Positions 12,872-26,765 of a stretch of 64,000 nt of DNA are shown piece after piece. This DNA comes from Monosiga brevicollis MX1. Taxonomy: Eukaryota; Opisthokonta; Choanoflagellata; Craspedida; Salpingoecidae. The stretch's first letter is position 1; each line of letters opens with the position of its first letter. The notes beneath the pieces were generated by a model that was not told the origin of the DNA, did no database searches, and saw only the letters and a list, made by a program, of their open reading frames with translations. Location of the stretch: assembly GCF_000002865.3 (NCBI RefSeq), contig NW_001865046.1, forward strand, positions 189,113 to 253,112, read 5' to 3'. Position numbers and translations under genes: made by a program.

Positions 12872-15474
12872 ATGCCGCCGCGGCGCAGCCTGCGCGAGCA
12901 GCTGCGGGCTGCGGTTTCCAGTCCCATTGATCGTGTTGTCTTCAAGGCCACTGACAACACAGCAGCTCGCCCCAAGCAGAAACATGTTGAACGTACGTCT
13001 CGTTGACCTACTCATGAAAAGCCGGAGCAGCCGAGTCGAATCGACTCACCTTTGATCCTACTCCGGCTGGGCTGCTAGATTTGATTCACCTCTCCTATCA
13101 TGAGCATTTTGATGCCCAGGAATATGTTGCCATCCTGCGCCGCCGCTACGAAGCCCCCACCAGTACCGGGCTCACAATGGCCAAGGCGCTCGCCCTCACC
13201 CACAGCCTGATGAATAACTCCTCCCAGGTATAGATCTTCTTGCCGCCGACGAGAGATGAACAGGAGAGACTTGGCATGCTACCATTTGATCATCGTTCGT
13301 GCTCTGCACGCAGCCTCACCCGTTGCATCTTGTCCTTGACTTTGATTGGGATCTTTTCAAAAAAAAAAATAGCGCTTGTATCAATGCATGGCGACAGAAG
13401 CCCCGCTTTTTCGTGCCCAGCCAGAGCGTACGTCCAAATCGCCGTCCAAGCCAGTCGCACTGCCAAAGCATTTGGCAGTGCGGGATCAAACTTGCCGGGT
13501 CTGATCCAATGTGACGACGCACGCACATGCCAATTCAGGTCTGCCCGAGTCTTTCTTGCGCCAGTATGGCGAGTTTCTCGACCAGCGGTGAGTCCCGAGA
13601 CAATAAAGGCCCAACCACACGACAGACACGCGGCAGAGCTCCGTCCCGCCTCTGATCTGACCCTTGCTTGCCGCATGCACTAACATTGTTCGCCGCATGC
13701 ACTGGACATCAGCCTGCTCAACTACGTTCGCATGGCGGAAGACCCCTTTCGCAAGTCGACTCGTCTCACGTATGATCCAGCCAGCTTGCGTGGACTTTTA
13801 TGATGCTCCAACTACGCACCAAACCCCTCGCTCGACACATGTGCTTGTCCTGCCATTGTGTCGCGTGATTCTTGAGGCATACTTTTTGTTGGCAATTCGT
13901 CGCTGCATGTCGCGTACTGGTCACATCGATGGACTGCCGGCCGTTGTTTTCTATCAATGCTATTATCCTCATCTCTGCAGGCGGCCCAATTTTGAGGCTG
14001 AGATTGAGGATGGGCAGGCTCAGACCTTTCCCTTGTTAACGACGGTGCGTGTGTCTTGCCTCCAGGCTACAACACTGCTCTTCAAAGCATGCTTCAAACA
14101 GTGTGGCACATGTTCATGCGCAACCTCGTTGCTCTTTGCAGACCTTGGAGCTTGCCGAGCACCTTGTTGCATGTGAGGTAGGTTTCGCGATCTCAACCAT
14201 ATGCCCCGTCTCCAAGAGGCCTTGATGAGGGTATGTCTCAACCTGTTGTGCGATGACTTGGGGTTTTAGGCTGTCTTTGTGTCCATCAGCTCCGACCTCA
14301 ACCAGGTTGGTGGTCCACGCTCCACGGCACCCAGCCTTTGCCGCGTCCAAACTCAAGTTGCCGCACGAGAAGAAAGGGCGACTCTTTGCTCCCGTGGCCC
14401 AAAGCAATGGCATAGTCATTCGCCCTCATATTGAGTCGCTCGCCGCTTTGCCACTAGTACATTGCCAAAATGTTGCTGCGCGACCTGCGCGAAATCCTGG
14501 TCCCCCTGGTAGACATGTACGCCGTTGTGGCAGGTGAGTCGCCTGTTTCCAAGCCCTGACCATGCAGGCCATCTGGACCGCAGGCTTTCCCTTGACCACG
14601 AGGTTTGTTTTGCGCAGAACGGTTTTTTCAGCAACCAAAGATGCGGGCGCAAAAGCTATTGGTCCTGTACAAGCGCTTCAGCAGCGTCTGTACGCGCGCG
14701 GACGGCTTTCTCGAAGCATGCACGCGTGCGCGTAAGTATTCGTCTCCATGGCACATGACACTTGTCAAACTACGCGCCATTCATCTGCTTCTGTTTTTGT
14801 GCAGAACTACTCGCCGGCAGTGGTAACATGGCTCAGCTCGCGGCGGTAGGCAACTGAATACTTGAGCGTGCCAGACTGGCGCAAGGTGGCTTGTTTTCTG
14901 GCCAATTTTGCTGGCACTGTTGGGGCTCGGCACGCCAAATCTCACGCGCACGCCTCACGCGCACGCCTCACTCACGTGCGTTCATGCACATCTTAGGGCC
15001 CTACCAAATTGCTGTCGCTGATGGAACACCACGTGAGCCAGTACTATCAGCGAGTATCCTCCAGAAAAGGCAACCAGAAGTCGGCCTCGTCGGTGAGCTC
15101 TTCTGAGCCCAGTCATTCGGTCACCACTCCGTTCGACGTGGAGCAATTTCAAGACCAAGCAGGCACGTGATGCCCCGGTCAATGCCACAAATTTGGTTGC
15201 TCATTTACATCGTCAATTATCGAGACAGTGTCAAGTGGGCAACACCTTGCCACAGGGTCATGACCACACCATTGATTCCCACTTCAAATGCTCACTTGCT
15301 TCTTGCTTCTCTCCCACCTCTCGCAACTGTGCAGCCTCGTATCGGCCCTTGCCTAAACAGCAAATCTCCGACCAAAAGGTCGTGCAGGGCTTTACGCCTG
15401 CCCAGGACCCCGCACCCAGCATGGCTTTTACCCGCCAGCTCCCCGATTGGGGTGAAAACGAAGAAGAAGCTTAA
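12872..15474 (+). CDS. ANTH-domain clathrin adaptor (AP180/PICALM-like)
   Basis: The first exon begins with ATG at 12872 and reads DRVVFKATDNTAARPKQKHVE, which matches the ANTH pattern of a K-A-T segment followed by a basic P-K-x-K-H-V that binds phosphoinositides. Later exons give LLDLIHLSYHEHF (from about 13072), SLLNYVRMAEDPF (about 13710), IAKMLLRDLREILVPLVDMY (about 14460), QKLLVLYKRFSSVCTRADGF (about 14650) and LMEHHVSQYY (about 15015), matching the helical solenoid of the domain. The C-terminus is short, about 80 residues after the domain, ends in DWGENEEEA and lacks the long NPF/DPF tail of animal AP180. The family recruits clathrin to PIP2 membranes; that role here is inferred. The last donor at about 15167 (gtgatg) joins in frame to the acceptor at 15333. 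Stop at 15472-15474. Several middle exons are short and their edges uncertain. Confidence 0.8.
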
Positions 15475-15605
15475 CGCGTCATTTTTTTTTGTCTTTGTCT
15501 TCTCAGGCCTGGTTCTGCCACAGAACGAGGCTGCCGTCCCGCGAACCTAAAGCGCAAGACGGGCACATGAGCTTGAGCCGCTGGGCGACACGTGCTGGCT
15601 ACCTG

Positions 15606-18600
15606 TCAGCTGCTGCACAAGCCATCTAATTGATTGACAAGGTGATGCACAAAGTCGCCGCAGAACATCATACCAACCTGAGCCAGAAACCACGAGTTCT
15701 GCCTCCTCCAACGCCGAGACCCAACAGAGAGTGCGCACGCTATCCGTGTGCACATATAGTTGACGCAGCAGGGCGTGCGTCACGAGGTCAAAGACGTAAA
15801 CTGATCCATTACGTGCACCGCCCCACATGCACTTGTTTGCGCGGATCAAGGAGGAGAATCCGTTGCATTCGATACGCCAAGAGCCACCGCAGGCCACTCG
15901 ATCAAATTTCATGCCATCGCGAACCTCGATCAAGCCTAAGACGCGTGAGCCATCACGTTGAACAGATGTGTCATAGACCCCGCCAATCAGAATGAGGAGG
16001 GGCGCACGTCAAAGAACATCAAAGGCACGGTGCACCCATCATAACCTTGGGTAGCCGGTGCCTAGCTGGGAGGGCACGAGGCTTACCTGACACCATGCTG
16101 TACGTCCACACCTCACGGTTGCCACCGCGCACTACACCTTGATCAGCATCCGTCTGGATGGTTGTCCTGTACCATGACAAAATCAAAAGAAGAAGAAAAA
16201 TTAGCCATTCATTAAAACCTGCTCAAACGAGTTGGCGAAACTACGCACAAAACAGCATCTTCGGGCAGCGCAGACTGGCGCGCAGGCAATGATGTCCGGG
16301 GCACATGCTCGTCCATGGATTGGGCTAGGCAGCACCCCGATACACTTGATGAGTAACCATGACACTACAATCTCATTTGTCTCATCAAGCTCAACATAAA
16401 CAATGCACCACGTACATTTCCACAACGCGTTCTTGGCACTACTGCTCTCCGACCGCTCGCTCTTGGATGCAGCTACGCAAAGGGCCATTACCAATTAGAT
16501 CCCAAAAGGTGGACCAGATGCCCTATTTCTGCATGCGCTTACTCAATACTTTGTTGTCCAGCACGACCAACATGCCCTTGCAGGCCACCCTACGAAGATG
16601 CATGTGCGTGAGATCAAAGCCGCCCATGCTGCAAGAACATGGGTGGGAGACAAGGCAGGCATACCAAATGCGATCGTGGATCAAGGTGAACGATAGGGTA
16701 AACAGAGAGAGGGGTAACGCGATGACTTGATGCTCGTGGGCGTTTCCATCGATGAAACTACAAACGTGAAATGGCACCGTGTGACCCCAACGCCTCGCTG
16801 GGTCAACAAGCTCAGCAATGAAGCTCAAGGACGAGAAAGCGTACCGATGAAGCTGGCCTGTGATCATCAGGACCCACACGGAACCCTTGGCCTGCCATGA
16901 AGAGTAGATGAGCGAGGTCAGGAGGCCAGGGAAGGATGGGTTGCAAAAGCGACCCAAAACGAGCCCACTAACCGCAAGAATGCGCGTCACCATGTCTCCC
17001 ATATCCAACTCTTCCAGCACTTTGCAGGAGACGGCATCGATAAGCTGTTACATGACCATGGTGAGATCATGCGCACCCCAAGAGGCCAACTGCACAGCAA
17101 AGCCTGCCTCATGCAAACGTACCCGCACATGCCCCAGGCCATTGGCGGCCCAAACTGTTGTCCCATCGACACACATTGCCGAGACACGTGATTGACGGCT
17201 CTATGTGTCAGGAAAGCAAATGAGGTTGGAGGAGTTAAGGGACCCCACGCCCGAAAAGAAAGATAAAAGAATAAAGAAACGCGCCCATGTTTGATGTCAG
17301 GTGGCCAGGCGCACCTCAATGTGCTCCCACATGGGTAAGCGTTGCTGAAACTTGAGGGTGGGAAGCAAAAACGTGTTGATGCTGCCATTGCCCATTCCAC
17401 ACCACAGCTGCTGGAAGGGATGCAGGATTGCCACCATGCACTCGGTGGTCAGTTTGCCTCCTTGGTCCGTCCTGCATTATCATGGCGACAAGCACAATGA
17501 GACTGAAGAAAGATGCTGCAGATTCGAACACAAGCACGACGGTGGCATCGCCGGCATGTCAAAGGTGTTGCCGCCGGCTTCAAAAGGAAAAAAAAAAAAA
17601 AAACGTACATGGCCTCCACTTGGCGCACAAAATTATCTCGAACGGGCATGGCTACGCCACCCATCCTGCCCTGACCGTGAGAAAAGCGCAGGAGTTCCTG
17701 AGCTGCTGCGTTGGAGCTCAAAAAGTCATTGCTGTCACTGTTGGACCGCGAGCCCTTGATCGGGGTTGCGCTGCGGGAGTGTGAAACCTAAATTTTACTT
17801 CGTGAGGGAAGCTACGTACAAAAGTAAATACAGAAAACGGAAGAAAATCAAAGGCAAGACCAACCAGACAAAGGGTCTCCACAAGCGCAATGTTTTGAGC
17901 TGCTAGCTGCACCGCTGCCCCGTCCCCGGTCTGAACAGCGTACTGAAACATTGCCAGCATCAAAAGAAGTGAGAATATGGCGCGGGCTTGCACCATGACA
18001 ATAGCCACACTCGGTTCTGTATATACACGTCACAACCAGAAGGGCACCGCACTAGACCCAACAGCAAATCAAAGTTCTTCAGCTTCGCCAACGCACCGCA
18101 TTGCCCTCCTTCAGCTCGGTGATGTATCGCAACCAGCTGCCCACCCCCTTGACAAAGCGGATGGTAAAGGACAAGAGTCCAGCTGGCTTGGCCACGGGTT
18201 TCGGCTCAACTGCGTTGTGACGTGCCGACTTGTCCGACTTGCTTCGAAGCTGCACCAGGAGATTATCCATCCGGCTTGAACCAGCATTCCGTTGCAACTA
18301 GCAGCCCAAACCATCGGTCAATTACCTTCCGAAAGCTACTCGAGCACACACAGATCAAATCCAAATAAACGGACAAGAGCACGTACTGTGTCAATCTGGT
18401 CAAGACGGCAAAGTTGGAGGCATTGCGTGGGTTGACGCAAGAACAAAAGATGCCTAAACACGTTTAAACGGAATATGACATGCAATAGTTGAGATGATGA
18501 GGAAGGGACCGGAACGGCGTTGAAACATAGTACAAAGCGGAAAGCATTTACCGATGCGTCAAGACCAGGGTGCCCAAGCCTAGATTTTGCACGCGCACAA

Positions 18601-21600
18601 ATGGCTGCGTTTTGATGACGGCTTCACGAGCGGAGAGCTCTACGGTGGGGGGAAGCGCAATCATGGGCAAGTACAGAATGCGCCGCCATTCGGTGTAGAA
18701 CTGCTGAAAAACTTTAGATGGGATACAATCCGAGTCTACCACACACGTGCATACACATGAGTCTGAGCGTGGATCGCTGCCTCACGACAATGCCCCCCCA
18801 CTACGCACCATGATCAGATGGCTGCGTGCTCACGAGCGCACGGAAGAGGCTGGCTGAGTTGCTGGTTCGGCAAATGCAGAGCAGTCGCGTTAAAGTCTAC
18901 AAAGAGCACGTCAGGTGAGCCTGCTATGTGTCGTGGCCGAGGGGATGTATCATGTCTAGTCCTGTATTCGCAGCACGGCGAAAGCTGACTGAGGACAACA
19001 AACCTTGAACTCTTCCTCGTTGATAAAATCTTGACCCAACAGGCCATCGATGACGTCTCCTTTGAGATCGACGCGGCTCCCGCTGCTGTCCAGGGATTCT
19101 TGCTCCATAAGCTCTGCAAAAGTGGTATGGGCGTCCAGAGTTTTTCGCACATTTTGCATGATGGATTTCCACGACTGCGAACGCTTGACTACGCTGGACG
19201 CCTCGAGTGCCAGCACGTGTGCCTAAGGAGTCAGATTCCGGTTGCGCCATGCAAAGGGTGACGTCTCGTGTAGCTACTACGCCTTTCCACCCCCCCCAAA
19301 AAAAATGACGCGCACCTCTGGCAACCGAGAAATGGCGTCTGTAATAACATCTGACGGAAAATACATGGGCGCCGTTTTGGCCAGCAGGTCCCAATCCCCA
19401 ATCGCTTTGAACAAGTCAGCTGCAGAGGAGTCCTTGGGGTGAATGTACAATCCTTATCGACAAATCTTCAGGTGGATCACAGAAAAGCAGCTTACCTCGA
19501 AGCAATTTGAAGACTCCACGGAGATACAAGTAGGAAGGCAGCGTTGTTGTGCCTGCGCATGGCCAAGCTCATGTGAGCCACAAACAATGCTGCCCAACCA
19601 GAAAACTGGAGCTTTTTGCCTTACCTTTTGCAAGTTCAACGCTGTGGTCGAGGAGGTCGATGACGCCTTGTATGTATTCCTATCCCCGTTGCCAGCCAGC
19701 GCACAGAGAGAGAGGGGGAGGGGGAGAGAGAGAGAGAGAGAGAGGAGGAGGAGAGAGAGGAGGAGAGAGAGGAGGAGGAGGAGGGGCGTGAGTAATCGAA
19801 AGATGCGCATGGACAAGGTTCTCGCGACATTTATGCCTCTGACAACGGAATGGCGTACTTGGACAAAGGGGCCCAAACACTGAACCTCTCGGGGCCCAGA
19901 ATCTGAGAGTGAATTGGCACGCATGCTGCGAGAGCAAGGGTCATAGCAAATGTAAACAGGATGCGTGTCGAGTGTTCCCACGACTGACGAAGTGCACACA
20001 GATCGGCGTACCGTTTGTCGGTCAAAACTGCTGATACGGGTGATTCTGTCAAATGGCAAGCAAAAATGCGACAGGCGTCGTCGGAAAGCAAGGTTGAGTT
20101 GCGGGCGGACGACCGTAGGGTCGGGTGTCAGGATGCCACCCCGACAGCACCAAACAAGAGCACACCAACCTTGCTTGAAAGAGAACATGGATACTTGGGG
20201 AGCTGCGTCGATGCGGCGAGCACTTTGAATCTAAGGCGTTGCATTGCACCAAATGTCATGAAACGCAACTCCAAGCAACTGTTCATACGCGCCTGGAAGC
20301 GATCTGTTGCTGCTGCTGTACCTGAATGGCAGGACTGGCTTTGATGATGTCAATGCGGCTGTGCTCAGTTCGCTCAAATGCGGGTAACGGCAATGTGACA
20401 GGTGATGGCGCTTTGAGCGTGAAGGAAGTACTGGCGCTCTGTAGATCAAAAAAGTCACGCTCCGTACTACCAGTGCCGAGTTGCCATACCATGAGTACAA
20501 AAATGCCACCAAATGCCAGCAACGGATTGCGAATGCCACAAGGAGGAAGTAACACAAAAGTCACACGGAGAGGGACGAGGAAAAGCACATCAAAGTTGCA
20601 TGCATGGCTTGTCGCAAGCCTTTCGACGCCTACCTGTTGCGTCCTTGAAGAAAGACGCTGAAAGAGGACGTATCAAAAGCAGCCTTGTAAAACGGTCGAC
20701 TCTCCTCTGGGATCATCTATTTGTGGTTTGAAAGGTCCAGGTCAGGAATGAGCCGCTTTTCATGACATCGAGCCAAGTGTGCGTTTGCTTATGGGCATAA
20801 GCAAAACGAGCATGGGAAAGCAACTATCGAGACCGAACCTGATAAAAGCGATCCGTGTCCATGACTGGCGTCGAACCCTTGTAGTCAACACAGGTGCGGG
20901 TATGACCGAAAAGCGAAATCATGACACGCAAAAAGGCTTCGCGAATGAGATTGTCGCAGTGCCGCTCATGCTGCTTGATTTGCTGTAGGCATCACAGGAC
21001 GATTCAATGATTGAGAGCTTTCAGACGCCGGGTTGCTGGTCCATAAAAGCACATCACGACTGAAAATCAAAGCTTAACAATGGCTGCTTAACAATGGCTG
21101 CTAAACAATTTTTGCTTAAAATTGGGCGCAAAAGGGTTGGGAGGGCGAGTATACCTCTGGATCGCGTCGGCTTTGGAAGATGGGCCGTCCATAGGATGCC
21201 AGGACGTGTGACACCTGGATGGCGAGTCACACCGCTTGTCAGTCGGTCTGCAGGGAGCCACAGCGCTTGCAGAAATACCATCATCAATGCTTCAGGCAGC
21301 TGTCGTACCTTGAGCTTGTGAAGGTGCAACTCATATTGCAGCACAATGTGAGGTGGGATTTCTGGCAAGTGTTTTGCTGGGCTGTCATGCGTAGCTCCCC
21401 AACGGAGAGTGCCAGTGTCCAAGTCGACCACAACCGGCGGAAAAGAAGGGTCGGCCTCGGCAAGTACCTAGTACCGCATATGCAGCATTCATGTCAGCAA
21501 AGGCAAAAGAAGCATAACCAAGACAAGCCCGAAAAGGGCCCACGCCATTGCACACTCTTCAAGGGTGTCTGGTGCAAAAGATAAGCAAGAACACACACGT

Positions 21601-23790
21601 CACAAACATAAAACAAAAAAGAGGCGATTCGCTCTACGCTTACCTGCTCGCGCAAACTTGAGTGCATTCCGGCCAGAAGTGGCCAAGGGATCTGAGTAGA
21701 GAATGAGCGAAAAGGCCGTCGAGGCCGCGATAAGATCCATTCTTGGTGAGCTTCTTGGGCGTTGATCAAAACAATGACGCACCTGGACACATTCCTGCAA
21801 CTGTTCGGGGCAAACTGGAATGTAGGGATGCTGCCATTTGAGGGGATGCATCAATGCCAACATGGACTGCACCATCGATAACGACCAAAACCAGTCGATG
21901 TGGTTGGCGGGAGCAATGAGGGGATGCTTTCGTCAGAAAATCACGGTCAATGATGCAGGGACGGCTCAACAGAAAGCATACCTCGAGAAAGGGGGCGAGG
22001 AGTGCGATGTTACGGCTGAAGGCAATCACATTTTTCTCAAGAAGAAGACTCTGCACCACCAATAAAATATTGCGCGCGCCCAGGAGCTGGAAAAATGGAT
22101 ACATGACCGTGTCGATCAAGGGAAGGCCCTCTCTTGGTGGCGCTTTGATTGTGATGTAATGGCCTTTAAACAAACCAAAGAAGAATAAGAAGAAGAAAGG
22201 GAAAAAAAGAAAAGGAAAGAAAGTCACAAGTAGGGACCGTGAGCGACCAGGGCACGCATCCACCGGCAGAGGGTCGGGATGCATCAGATCGGCAAATGGC
22301 TCGCCAGCACCACTCACCAGCAAGGGTAACGCCCAAGTCAACGGGCCCTGCCAGTGGCCGCGGGATCCACCACAAGGGAGTCATCATGTCCAAGAGCTCA
22401 AAGAGCGTGCTATCAGACATGGCATTCAGGAAAACAGCATGGTGAGCAACAGAACACGCACATGCGACGTGCACGGGGCAAAATTGGCCAAGAAGCCTTG
22501 AATAAAATTCAAAGTCTGGGCTTTGGACACGCATGCAACATCAGGCCGCACAGTTTGCTCGCTCGCATGTGGGGCGCAAGCACTGCAAGGACATCTTGAA
22601 AGGCGTCAAGATATGTTGATCGACTAATCAAGCAAAGCGCAGCCGGGATGTAGAGCTCTGTCAAAGTATCTCGTCCCCCCCTGCAACCGGCACGCAATGC
22701 AACATGCAGCAAGAGCACATCAGTGGCGCGTCACAGGTGGAATTTTCTTTTAAGCAGTTAAATTTCCATGAGAGAAGACGATGTGGTCGCGCTACCAACT
22801 TTTTGCTCGAGTCTGCCGACGAGCGCGAGTCGGTTGGCGCCGTAATGTCGCGGGGGTGTTCAGCCTCCCAGGCCAGTAGAAAGGTGCTGTTTGATTGAAG
22901 TTTGCATCGAGGCACGCGCCAGGTACATTTGATGTGTGAGCGGGTTGCGATAGCTGGCGGGAAAGGCTGCTTATTATCGCAATTGCACGCGCACCTGGGG
23001 TCGATGCATTGGTGATAGAGCAAGGTCGTGACATGATAACCGCTTTGGGAGATGGCAAAGGTGAAAATTGACATCTGGGACTAAGTGTGGGGCATCAGCA
23101 GAGGAGGGAGAGGACAAGGGGGGAGCGGTATATTGAGAGTGCAGTCATGGGCTGGGGTGCATTTGATTGACTAGGGCAGGCGCAGACGTTGCATGATAAA
23201 CAGCTTACTTCATTGGGCAGATCAGCATAGACGTGTCCTCCCAGAGGAAAACAGAACTCCGAGAGTGTGTTGACCAGAGTGTCGGGCAAGGAGGCTAAGA
23301 AAAATTCCTTATCTTCCAAGGAGGCATTTCCGCTGTCTGCTGAATTTGCCAAATACTCGTGGGAGCCATCAAAGAGACTGGCGACGGTGCGATTCGTGGG
23401 CTTGGCATGCTACCACACCCAACGCAAGTCATCATGAGCGGAATTTGAGTCCAGACCTGCCGACGGGCAGGGCAACGCTCGGCTGATCTCGTCGACATAC
23501 GGCATCTAGCGTGGCCAAGACACGAAAATGGTCCATCTTCACGTCAAGGGGATCGAGATTGGCCCCAGTCATCTCTATGATGTGGTAAAAGAGGTGAGCC
23601 TGTGCTACGACAGCTTTTACAGCTCCTACAGTGAAGCGAAAAGATCATGGGTGCTGGCTCAACTCGAGCTAGGTGGGGGGCACGAACCACGGCGCTGGCG
23701 GAGCGGCTTGAGCACATCCAAGCCAACCAGGGCGGCCCCCTCGATGAGAGGTGCCGCAAAGGGGCCCTTCAGTGCATCGCGCTCAGACAT
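15606..23790 (-). CDS. DENN-domain Rab exchange factor with PH/GRAM-like and WD40-like regions (DENND3/SCD1-like)
   Basis: ATG at 23790 opens an exon beginning MSERDALKGPF. Tripartite DENN signature, N to C: uDENN with LVNTLSEFCFPLGG (about 23270-23225); cDENN with HYITIKAPPREGLPLID (about 22160), LLLEKNVIAFSRNIALLAPF (about 22040) and KWQHPYIPVCPEQL (about 21840); dDENN with CDNLIREAFLRVMISLFG (about 20965). Farther on, 18700-18390 encodes TQPFVRVQNLGLGTLVLTHR and LLFLRQPTQCLQLCRLDQID, resembling a GRAM or PH fold. From about 17450 to the end come beta-propeller-like repeats such as LWCGMGNGSINTF, VDGTTVWAANGLGHVRV and MWGGARNGSVYVFDL. DENN plus a PH-like linker plus WD40 is the layout of animal DENND3 and plant SCD1, which activate Rab GTPases. 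The stop at 15606 assumes a final intron of about 50 nt; without it the frame runs to 15547. Many introns, so internal edges are approximate. Confidence 0.82.
19709..19786. repeat. GA/GGA-rich simple repeat inside the DENN gene
   Basis: AG and GGAG units, about 78 bases. On the gene's strand it is a CT tract, probably intronic, close upstream of an acceptor. Confidence 0.85.
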
Positions 23791-24583
23791 GGTGCCTGTG
23801 ATAAATGGGCAACCCCGTCAAGTGGACAAAGCCCAAGCACGGGCGCCCAAGGTCGCGTGGGCTCCTGGCGCCCAGCTCGCCTCCTGAGCCAAAATCGCGC
23901 ACATGCGACGCATTCAGCGAAAGCAAGCAGAAACCAGTGAGGATGAGAGCAGCCTAGACTGGTTCCAGAATCAAACACAAAGGTCTTTCCACACTGTACT
24001 CTTCCCCCAATCCAACGACCACCACGCCCGCCACGCCCGCCACGCCCGCCACGCCCGCACCGCCTTGACCCGTTGTACTGGCTCAAGCGAGAATCGAATC
24101 GATCATTCGCAAGGCAAGCAAGTGAGTAAGAAAACACCACACACACACACCACACACACACACACACACACAACGTTAAAAAAGTCAGACATACAGACGA
24201 ACCGTCAACAACAGTGAATTGGTTTGGGGCGTGTGTGCTTGTGTGCGACAAAAGTGTGGGGGGGAGGGGGCGCCTCCTCGCCAACTGAGTGGTACCTTGA
24301 CCACCATGACTACGATGGTACGGGATCATTACTTCATAGCGGGTGGCTTGATCAAGCTCTTGGACTGTGGTCGCAAACGTGTGGGTTATTATAACAAGAC
24401 TGGATGTTGTGAAGTCACATGTCAACTGCAGAGGTCAAAGCTCAGGAAGAAGAGCCACGGGACACAAGTCGATAACATGAAACACAAAGTCAAGACGCCA
24501 AAGCAAAGACGCCATGGCACAGGGAAAGAGTGATTAAAGGAAAAGGCATTCTAGGCCACCTTGCCTCAGCCCGGTCTCAAGCC
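23791..24583. other. Intergenic region between the DENN gene and the PP2C gene, with a 9-bp minisatellite and a CA tract
   Basis: Both neighbours are on the minus strand, so this holds the DENN gene promoter and the PP2C 3' region. A 9-base unit (ccacgcccg) is repeated four times at about 24021-24058 and a CA tract spans about 24137-24173. I see no supported gene. Confidence 0.7.
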
Positions 24584-26765
24584 TCATGCGCCCGACGAGG
24601 GCTCCGTGGTTGGCTGGGCCTGCTCCGCGGAGGCAGACGATGCCTCAGCCGAAGCCTGGTTCACTGGCTGGTTGGGGCCCTGCTGGTTACCAACGGCATT
24701 CTCAAACACCTGGGGCAGCAAAACATCGGGAGGACTGCTCAGCTGGCTGAGAATTTGTGCCGCGTCGATAACCGACGGCACTCCGGGCGCAGTCTCCTCA
24801 ATGACAGGCGGCTTCTCCACCGAGTCCAACATGACGACCGTGACCGTAATGTCGTCGCGGAAGTTGCGAGCCTGACCAGCGGGAATCTCCATGAGCGAGT
24901 CGAGCGGCAGCTGAGCCTCTCGTGCATAATTTTCCAAGGCATGATGCACCAGCTTTCCAGCTGCTGAGAGCGCGTCGGCACCGTTGGCCAGAGCCTGGCT
25001 GACAGTCTGCACGGCCGCCTCCGGATCGACGACGTCCCAGAGGCCATCGGTGGCCATGATGAGGAAGGCGTTGGCCGGGGCATGGGGGTAAAAAAGCACT
25101 TCGGGCCGGGCAGTGACGTAAGGTGGGGTAAGGTAGCCATTGGGCACGCGCACACCCAACTGCTGCATGAGATCACGGGACCACTTGTAGCGGCTGTCAC
25201 CAAAGGCACGAGCAGGTTGAAGGTTGCCAAGCACGCGTCCACGACGGACGACCGACTCTTCCTCGCCTGGATGCTCCTGTTGCAAGCGCAAAATCTCCGA
25301 GGGCGTATCGCCGGTCTGGTCAATGCTCATGATGACGGGGCGGTGGCCGACCCCGCGGCGGACACCCATGACGCAACGGCAATCGCCAGTGTTGGCCACG
25401 AAAATGCCGGTTGGGTGGATCAAGGCGTTGACGGAGACCGCACCAGCCAAAGCAGGGTTGACAAAGGCCTCGATCACGTCCGAGTTGCCAGTCTACGACG
25501 ATGGTGCGACACCGGAATGGTGGCAGGTAAGCGTGATAAGTAAACGGCATAGAACCAAGGGGTGGGTACCATGATGGAATGATGACTGATGGACGAGGAT
25601 GGCTCAACCTTGACCACAGCAGATAAAGAAACACACGCCAGGTATTGGTGCACATGTGGGGGAGGGAAAGGGGACGCGTACCTTGAGTGCCATGTTGGGT
25701 ACAGTTTCAGTAAAATCGCGATCAAAGTCCAAGAAGGCTTGTTCCAAGGCCTCACAGATGGTGAGTTCATCCGCGTTGGGAGGCACGTTGGTGAGACTTT
25801 TGTTGATGTAGCTGGAGAGGAAGGTCGAAGCAGCATCGGAGGCGGCAAAGCCAGAATGTCCGTCAAACATGCCCACCAGCACACCGTGAGCTCCAAGTGA
25901 GTGGGCGCTATGACGATCTTCCATGGGGTCGTTCGCGTTGAGCCAGGCGGTTTGCAGCTATGAAATGGACCCAGGAGAAGGAGACGCCAGAGCATGAGGC
26001 ATGGCGCGTCAGAATGGGGGGCGTAGGGTGATGACGGCAGCGGTCAACTGACCTCGATGACGCCTTGAAAGTTGACAGGCTTGAGCTCTTGATTCTTGGC
26101 GATGAGTGCCCGGAGGGGATCCACGTTGGAGTCACCCCCACGCTTACCCTTGGCTGTTTGTCGCATACGAGCGAGGTCCAAAGCGAATTGTTGAGCGAAG
26201 GAATATCACAGTGAGATGGCGTATAGACGGCTGAACATGGGACAGCTGGAAGCGATGCAGGCGGAGCAGGCAGTGGAAGCGGGTGCCGCGGTTCAAGTCA
26301 CGCACTGTCGACGCGGCGGTTGAGCTCCTCAATGTTAATGCCCTTCTCCTGGCTAATTTGATAGGTGTAGATGCCGACACCCGCCACCACGGTCGTGGCC
26401 ATGACCACACCAAAGGCCTTCATGGCTGATTGTGCGCCTGCCAAGCGTTGAATGCCGTGGATAAGAAGAGACGAGCGTCGTGCCATCCACTCGCGTGTCC
26501 CAAAACGAGGCCGAAAAAAAACAGCGAAACAAGCAAGGGCCAGCGTGCGGGCTTGCATGGGCTTGCACATGCTCAATGAGGAAACAACGCACAAACGCGG
26601 GCATCACTCACTGGAGGCAGCAGCTTCTTTGAGGCTTTCGGGTTCTTGTGAAGACATGGTACGCATGCTCGGCGTAACGCGAGGCGAGGCGGGAAGGCGC
26701 GAGGTGGCTCGGGCATGGCTGCCGAAAAGCCCCCGGCCAGCGCGAAGGATGGTGCGCGTCCACAT
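24584..26765 (-). CDS. Mitochondrial PP2C-family phosphatase, pyruvate dehydrogenase phosphatase-like
   Basis: The PPM/PP2C core is complete: MEDRHSAHSL (first metal site), GMFDGHSGFAAS, VANTGDCRCVMGVRRG, RAFGDSRYKWS, LIMATDGLWDVV and NFRDDITVTVV. The insert with TPPYVTARPEV and the overall order match PDP1/PDP2, which reactivate the pyruvate dehydrogenase complex in the mitochondrial matrix. A C-terminal Gln/Ala/Ser-rich tail of about 80 residues follows the last metal motif. Two starts are possible: 26765, an exon of about 50 residues rich in Arg, Ser and Ala without acidic residues at its start, or 26486 (MARRSSLLIHG), also basic. Both look like targeting peptides and are followed by AFGVVMATTVVAGVGIYTY, a likely membrane segment. 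The join between them is in frame only with an acceptor farther upstream, so the longer start is less sure. Other PP2C types are possible, but the PDP order fits best. Stop at 24584. Confidence 0.88.
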
